Below, piece by piece: positions 5,209 to 9,143 of a DNA stretch of 9,143 nt; the first letter of the stretch is position 1, and every line of letters starts with the position of its first letter. The translations under genes were made by a program, and so were the position numbers. The notes under the pieces are model-generated. The model saw nothing but the letters and a program-made list of their open reading frames with translations, searched no databases and was not told the DNA's origin. Source of the stretch: Candidatus Iainarchaeum sp. (lineage in GTDB: Archaea > Iainarchaeota > Iainarchaeia > Iainarchaeales > JAAZKV01); contig JAPLVQ010000125.1 in assembly GCA_026397035.1 (NCBI GenBank), positions 2,822 through 11,964 of the forward strand, in the 5' to 3' direction.

Positions 5209-6147
5209 ATGTCTCAAGAAGAGGGTGTTGTTGATGAATCTGGCAGGAATAGTTCGTCCGCCTTAGGTAAAAATAAATCTTTTTTTATGCCGTTTAAGAA
5301 ACAAATTGTTGCTGATATAATTGCTGATTTAGGTAAACACCCGCGGATAAACCCGAATTATTTTGTTTATTGGAAAAGGTTTTTTCCAAATGAACCGCGC
5401 ATGGGCAATTTCAAGTGTTATTTTGATAGCTGGGTTAATTCTATTAGACTGGAAAAAGGTTTGCCAAAAAGAGGTAATTCCAAAAAGGTTCCAAGGAGTA
5501 TAAGCACGCCATTTTTGTATTCAGGAATCAAATCAAAATATTCTTCTTTGGGCGGAATGGAAGCAGAAATTCGTGCTGGGATTCTTGCTGAATTGAAACA
5601 AGACCCCAATGCCTTGCCAGATCCTGTAAGGTATTGGAAGCGTTTTTTTCCAAAGGAAGCAAAGATGGGGTGTTTTGCAAGAGACTTCACTTTACTGGTT
5701 GCGCGGGTCAGGTATGAGTTGCCTTTTCTTCGCAGGGTTAAGCCAAAACCCAGACAGGCTGAAGAAATGTGGACGCTTAAAGGAAAAAAATTTACTCCTA
5801 TGCATTTTAGGCGCGGTTTTTATTCACTAACAGGGCTTCCTGTGCAGATAGAAGCGTTTATGCGGGATAATCCGGGGAAGCAAATTCCAACAGCCCCTTT
5901 TGCACGGTATTTGGGAGTCACAAAACAGAGGCAAGAAGAGGCGATTCGCTCGGCTCTTGCCAAAAGAGCCATCTCGCTTGTTGAGGCCGAGCAAAAACTG
6001 GAAAGATTAAATTCCAGAATAAAGCTTGTGAAGATTGCCAAAGTTTGTATTGCCAAAAAAGTTGAAAAACAACTTGGGTCCAGACATAAAAGGGAAAAAG
6101 GATATCCAAATGATATAATTCATGCGGGGCATAAGCGCAGGCGTTAA
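5209..6147 (+). CDS. Basic protein with 88-residue-spaced duplicated repeats, putative DNA-binding
   Basis: The protein has 312 residues and is strongly basic, with a KHKR-type tail. Residues 30-82 and 119-171 are two copies of one unit, aligning without gaps at an offset of 88. They share YWKRFFP (54-60 and 142-148) followed by MG-x-F and an aromatic. The layout (helix, P-x-P/N, Y-W, then FxxW or similar) recalls the short repeats associated with homing endonucleases/HNH proteins (PF18780-like), which bind DNA. No HNH, GIY-YIG or LAGLIDADG motif is visible. The C-terminal part (about 211-260) contains IEAFMRDNPGKQIPTAPFAR followed by LGVTKQRQEEAIRSAL, which looks like a helix-turn-helix. A nucleic-acid-binding or regulatory role is plausible but inferred. 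The gene is probably leaderless. Its stop is four bases from the stop of the convergent permease gene. Confidence 0.75.
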   Translation: MSQEEGVVDESGRNSSSALGKNKSFFMPFKKQIVADIIADLGKHPRINPNYFVYWKRFFPNEPRMGNFKCYFDSWVNSIRLEKGLPKRGNSKKVPRSISTPFLYSGIKSKYSSLGGMEAEIRAGILAELKQDPNALPDPVRYWKRFFPKEAKMGCFARDFTLLVARVRYELPFLRRVKPKPRQAEEMWTLKGKKFTPMHFRRGFYSLTGLPVQIEAFMRDNPGKQIPTAPFARYLGVTKQRQEEAIRSALAKRAISLVEAEQKLERLNSRIKLVKIAKVCIAKKVEKQLGSRHKREKGYPNDIIHAGHKRRR

Positions 6148-6151
6148 TGAT

Positions 6152-6895
6152 TCATTTCCCGTTCCAGTGTATTACTCTTTTCTCAACAAAAGCGAATACC
6201 ATATTTATTGCGTATCCTATTATTCCTGTCAAAATTATGACTCCAAATAAACCTTTCACGTTGTAGATGTATTGAAAGTCAATTATTCTTCTTCCCAGCC
6301 CGAATTGGGTTCCGATGAACATTTCGGTTACTATAATTATAATTAGGGCCATGCTTAGTCCGGTTCTTAGCCCAATGAATGTTTGTGGTAGGGATTCCCA
6401 AAAGATTATTTTTTTGAATATTTGGGTTTTTGTTGCACCCATTAATTTTGCTGCAATTATTCTTGATTTTTTTGAGTTCATTACGCCGTGAGTGGTGTTA
6501 AATATTATTATTAGCGCTGCGCCAAATGCTGCCACTGCTACTTTTGAAGTGTCATCAATCCCGAAGATTAGCATAAATAGAGGGAAAATTGATATTGGAG
6601 GAATTGAGCGGAGAAATTCTACTAAAAATTCCATTGAGTCGAATGCTTTTGTTGATGCTCCTAGTGCCAGCCCTATTGGTATTCCAATTATTGCTGCGAG
6701 AGCGAATGCTTCTCCTAATCTTAATAGTGTAAAGTAAATGTCCGCGTTGAGCGCTCCGCTAAAAAGTAATTTTCCTAGTTCTGTTAGTACTTCTATTGGG
6801 TTTGGGAGGAAGAATGCATCATAAAGGTGGAGGAGGGTAACTGCTCCCCAAACAGCGAACAAAAGAATTATTCCAACAACAAAGGTTTTTTTCAT
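6152..6895 (-). CDS. ABC transporter permease, nitrate/sulfonate/taurine type
   Basis: This 247-residue membrane protein has about six hydrophobic spans: roughly 5-25, 57-80, 101-112, 117-135, 182-196 and 215-236. It carries the cytoplasmic EAA loop of binding-protein-dependent permeases at about 148-170 (AAKLMGATKTQIFKKIIFWESLP), with the conserved G and the final P. Length and layout match the SsuC/TauC/NrtB group. It probably forms a homodimer with two copies of the ATPase. Its ATG overlaps the ATPase stop by four bases (ATGA), which indicates translational coupling and a shared mRNA. Solutes of this family include nitrate, sulfonates, taurine and thiamine-pyrimidine precursors; the sequence does not tell which. 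Confidence 0.88.
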   Translation of the reverse strand: MKKTFVVGIILLFAVWGAVTLLHLYDAFFLPNPIEVLTELGKLLFSGALNADIYFTLLRLGEAFALAAIIGIPIGLALGASTKAFDSMEFLVEFLRSIPPISIFPLFMLIFGIDDTSKVAVAAFGAALIIIFNTTHGVMNSKKSRIIAAKLMGATKTQIFKKIIFWESLPQTFIGLRTGLSMALIIIIVTEMFIGTQFGLGRRIIDFQYIYNVKGLFGVIILTGIIGYAINMVFAFVEKRVIHWNGK

Positions 6896-7677
6896 TCTCT
6901 CGCCCCGCTCAAAAACACTTCTAAAACTTTTGCTTTTATTTCTCCGAATTTCTTTGAGTTCAAGAAGGATACTTCTCTTGGAAAAGGAGCGTTGTTTTCA
7001 ATTACCTCTATAACTTTGCTTGGTTTTTTTGAGAGCACCACTATTTTGTTTGCTAAATGTACTGCTTCTTCAATATCGTGGGTGATTGCGAGTATTGTAG
7101 GGTTGTATTTTTTGTAATAGGTTTGTAAGTGTTTTCGTAAGAGGAGGTTATTTTCATAATCTAGCGCGCTGAAGGGTTCGTCAATGAATAATAGTTTTGG
7201 CTCTACTACTAGCGCTCTCATGAATGCGAGGATTTGTTGTTGTCCTCCGCTTAACTGGTAAGGGTAGAGTTTCAAATTTCCCTTGAACGAAAATATTTCT
7301 TCCATTTCCCCTATTTTTTTTTTTTTTTCGTGTTCGCTCACTCCGCGCAGCTTCAGCGGAAAAGCAATATTTTCATAATTGTTTTTCCAAGGTAAGAGCG
7401 ATTCTCTGTAATTCTGGAAAACATAGCTGAACTTTTTATTATCAAATTCCTCAAACTTAATCTCTCCTCTAGTCTTCTCTGCAATTCCTGAAAGTATGTT
7501 TAAGAGCGTGGATTTTCCGCATCCGTTCGGTCCAAATATTGCAACAATATCTCCTTGGTTAATTGAAAGTGAGATGTTTGAGATGATTTTATTTCCTTCA
7601 TATTCTTTTTTAAGCGTTGTTATTGTAATTGCTTTCTTTTTCTGCTTAGTATTTGTAATTGTATTTTTTCCTTTCAT
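6892..7677 (-). CDS. ABC transporter ATPase, nitrate/sulfonate/taurine type
   Basis: This 261-residue nucleotide-binding subunit has all canonical motifs: Walker A GPNGCGKST (49-57), Q-loop at Q88, signature LSGGQ (142-146), Walker B LLFIDEP (162-168), D-loop SALD and H-loop THD (H200). It is closest in style to SsuB/TauB/NrtD and energises the neighbouring permease. The residue after LSGGQQQ is I where R is usual (QQR), a mild deviation. Codons for residues 117-122 lie on a run of 15 A's (opposite bases 7314-7328), which encodes four lysines. This is slippage-prone and close to the helical domain. Translation starts at ATG 7677 with an excellent SD (gggggtgat). The gene lies between the binding-protein and permease genes in one operon. 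Confidence 0.93.
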   Translation of the reverse strand: MKGKNTITNTKQKKKAITITTLKKEYEGNKIISNISLSINQGDIVAIFGPNGCGKSTLLNILSGIAEKTRGEIKFEEFDNKKFSYVFQNYRESLLPWKNNYENIAFPLKLRGVSEHEKKKKIGEMEEIFSFKGNLKLYPYQLSGGQQQILAFMRALVVEPKLLFIDEPFSALDYENNLLLRKHLQTYYKKYNPTILAITHDIEEAVHLANKIVVLSKKPSKVIEVIENNAPFPREVSFLNSKKFGEIKAKVLEVFLSGARE

Positions 7678-7682
7678 CTCAA

Positions 7683-7691
7683 ATCACCCCC
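7683..7691 (-). promoter_or_regulatory. Shine-Dalgarno site of the ABC ATPase gene
   Basis: gggggtgat on the minus strand, five bases before the ATG at 7677, closely matches the archaeal GGAGGTGAT consensus. It indicates an internal, leader-dependent start within the operon mRNA and fixes the start codon. Confidence 0.7.
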
Positions 7692-7742
7692 AAAATTTTC
7701 CTTCTTCTTTGATTCGCTTTTTTGTTATTTTCTAATTTTCGC

Positions 7743-8768
7743 TTATGCCGCCTTACAGTACATAATTGCTTCTGCACTCAATTTTCCTTCAACTACTCCG
7801 AATTCCGTGAAGATGTCGTAGAATTTCTGGAGTGCTTCAATATCCTGCGCGGTTATTTCGTTGCAGGTTTTTATTGTCGGGATGTACGCGATGTCAATTA
7901 TTTCGTCTGTTAGTACTGTCCAGTTCTTTAGGTGTTTTCTTGATTCTATCGGATTAGCTTCTATTTCTTTTGTTGCTTTATTTACTACTTCAATAAACTT
8001 TTTTGCAGTTGTTGGATTTTTCTCTGCAAAGCTTGTGCTAATAATCCCTGATCCTGGATAGAATGGATTAGCAATTATATGCTCCATTGGCGCGTGTTCT
8101 ATTTCTTTCCCAATATTTTTCTGTTTTACTATTGCAATTATTGGTTCTAGCGCGAGTAGTGCGTCAACTTGTCCTGTTGCAAGCGCTTGGGCTTGTACTG
8201 CCGGGGCTAGTTCTGCTAGTGTAACATCTTTGTCCGCCACTAATCCAGCTTCGTTTAGCATGTCTCTCGCTATTGTTCTCCATTGAATGGTTCCTGCTAG
8301 TATTCCTAGTTTTTTTCCTTTCAAATCAGATATTTTAGTTATTGTGCTGTTCATTGGGACTAGGAGTGCTTCATTTGGGTTTTCAAAAGAGCCTCCTGTG
8401 AGTGCGAATAGTTTTAGTTTTCCAGGATTTTTGCTGTCCGCAACTGCCGCTATTCCGCTTGCTCCGTTTGTTGAGATAAAATCTATTTTGTCCTGCATTA
8501 TTGCGTCAATTAATTGGTTTGGCGCTTCAAATTTTATCATTTCTATTTCGATTCCTTCTTTTGTGAAGTAGTTATTGTCAATCGCTAGGTATACTGGCAA
8601 TCCGTGGACTAGTGGGATATAACCCATTCTCACGTGGTTTGTTTCGTTTGTTAGGTTTTGTGCAAATTTTGCGTTTGTTTGTGCTCCTGGGGGCAGTATT
8701 ACTGCTGCTATAATAACAACTATTACTATTGCAATTATTGGCAGAATTGTTTTGTTCTTCAAGTTCAT
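7743..8768 (-). CDS. ABC transporter substrate-binding protein (NMT1/THI5-, SsuA/TauA-like)
   Basis: The protein has 341 residues. An N-terminal hydrophobic span (about 8-25, PIIAIVIVVIIAAVILPP) has no lipobox cysteine, so it is probably a signal anchor holding the binding domain outside the membrane. The mature part fits the periplasmic-binding type 2 fold of the NMT1/SsuA group: VRMGYIPLVHGLPVYLAIDNN (46-66) with FTKEGIEIEM, then QLIDAIMQDKIDF with a following small-residue segment, then DLKGKKLGILAGT, and ALATGQVDALLALEP. This group binds nitrate, aliphatic sulfonates, taurine or the thiamine precursor HMP; the ligand cannot be read from sequence. It is the first gene of the importer operon, 65 bases ahead of the ATPase gene, and carries a strong SD (ggaggg, 6 bases before the ATG). 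A TrmB-like gene diverges from it. Confidence 0.9.
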   Translation of the reverse strand: MNLKNKTILPIIAIVIVVIIAAVILPPGAQTNAKFAQNLTNETNHVRMGYIPLVHGLPVYLAIDNNYFTKEGIEIEMIKFEAPNQLIDAIMQDKIDFISTNGASGIAAVADSKNPGKLKLFALTGGSFENPNEALLVPMNSTITKISDLKGKKLGILAGTIQWRTIARDMLNEAGLVADKDVTLAELAPAVQAQALATGQVDALLALEPIIAIVKQKNIGKEIEHAPMEHIIANPFYPGSGIISTSFAEKNPTTAKKFIEVVNKATKEIEANPIESRKHLKNWTVLTDEIIDIAYIPTIKTCNEITAQDIEALQKFYDIFTEFGVVEGKLSAEAIMYCKAA

Positions 8769-8918
8769 AATTTTCCCTCCTTTTTGGTGATTGATTAACG
8801 TTACTAAATTAACTCGCTCACCGTAAGAAGTATGCTTCGTTTTTGCCTATTATATGTTATTGTCCCCTAAGGGGGTCGTAAAAGGCAGTTTTTTATAGTC
8901 CTAAAGCAGGGTGTATGT
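8769..8918. promoter_or_regulatory. Divergent control region between importer operon and TrmB-like gene
   Basis: Rightward, tttttata (about 8890-8897) lies about 25 bases before the ATG at 8919, with aaaaggcag upstream as a possible BRE; the regulator is probably leaderless. Leftward, acatataata (opposite 8848-8857) would give a leader of roughly 55 bases, and ttaattta nearer the gene would give a short one. The SD ggaggg (opposite 8775-8780) precedes the binding-protein gene. Between and around these lie cccct-a-agggg (8864-8874), gaag-n4-cttc (8827-8838) and the perfect palindrome taacgtta (8796-8803). These are candidate operators. No site matching the known TrmB consensus TACT-N3-AGTA is present. 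Confidence 0.55.
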
Positions 8919-9143
8919 ATGGATTTCTCTTCGCTAAAGGAAATAGGGCTTACTGACGGGGAAGTTAAGGTGTACCTTGCTCTTCTCAAACTCGGTTCTA
9001 CAAAAACCGGTAAATTAGCCATTAGCGCGGGTGTTTCTTCTTCAAAGGTTTATAAAATATTAGCGCGCCTTGAGAAGAAAGGGCTTGCGAGTCACGGCAT
9101 TAAGGATGGAGTAGCATTTTTCTCTGCTCAGCAGCCGAAAAGA
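8919..9143 (+). CDS. TrmB-family transcriptional regulator, N-terminal part (continues beyond window)
   Basis: The first 75 residues match the TrmB-type winged-helix domain. LKEIGLTDGEVKVYLALLKLG (6-26) is the typical opening helix pair. TKTGKLAISAGVSSSKVYKIL (28-48) holds the turn and recognition helix, and ARLEKKGLASHGIKDGVAFFSAQQPKR leads into the wing. TrmB-family proteins usually sense sugars or other solutes and control neighbouring transporter genes. Placed divergently from the importer operon, it is the obvious candidate to control that operon and itself. The start at 8919 is supported by the TATA-like box about 25 bases upstream; the ATG at 8915 is out of frame. The effector domain is outside the window, so the ligand class is unknown. 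Confidence 0.85.
   Translation, partial: MDFSSLKEIGLTDGEVKVYLALLKLGSTKTGKLAISAGVSSSKVYKILARLEKKGLASHGIKDGVAFFSAQQPKR

Noticed and set aside
8802..8812. TrmB operator of the TACT-N3-AGTA type
   Set aside because: Only the left half (tact) matches; the right half (ttaa) does not.

Overview
The window looks like a piece of a DPANN-type archaeal chromosome. The signs are a tRNA-Leu with a short intron in the anticodon loop and no encoded CCA, archaeal TATA-like boxes about 25 bases ahead of several start codons (leaderless genes), a HerA/DUF87-family ATPase, a TrmB-family regulator, and a cysteine-rich exported protein of a style common in DPANN genomes. Base composition is AT-rich. The exact lineage (Diapherotrites-, Woesearchaeota- or Pacearchaeota-like) cannot be settled from this sequence alone.

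Layout, left to right. Bases 1-554 hold the 3' part of a cysteine-rich, probably exported surface protein, followed by a hairpin/T-tract terminator. Next on the plus strand are a HerA-like ATPase (707-1999) and a 73-residue basic protein with a strong Shine-Dalgarno (SD) sequence (2062-2283). Two minus-strand genes follow: a Tat-exported protein with a JAMM-like HTHP...PSxxD motif (2357-3040) and a 214-residue coiled-coil protein of unknown function (3132-3776). A plus-strand intron-containing tRNA-Leu(UAG) (4043-4159) runs directly into a tandem array of 54-base hairpin repeats (4156-4340). A minus-strand arsenite methyltransferase-like gene (4373-5119) diverges from a plus-strand basic protein with an 88-residue internal duplication (5209-6147). 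The right third is a minus-strand ABC importer operon of the nitrate/sulfonate/taurine class, with binding protein, ATPase and permease between 8768 and 6152. The start of a TrmB-like regulator lies divergently at 8919.

How they work together. The clear functional unit is the importer: an anchored binding protein delivers a small, probably anionic or pyrimidine-like solute to a permease driven by the ATPase. The divergent TrmB-like protein is the natural candidate regulator, and the 150-base shared region contains TATA-like boxes and short palindromes. The other genes are mostly single transcription units with their own promoters.

The most unusual items are the hairpin repeat array fused to the tRNA 3' end, the duplicated basic protein facing arsM, the Tat-exported JAMM-like protein, and a 15-base A tract inside the transporter ATPase gene. 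No complete novel defence or mobile system is evident.
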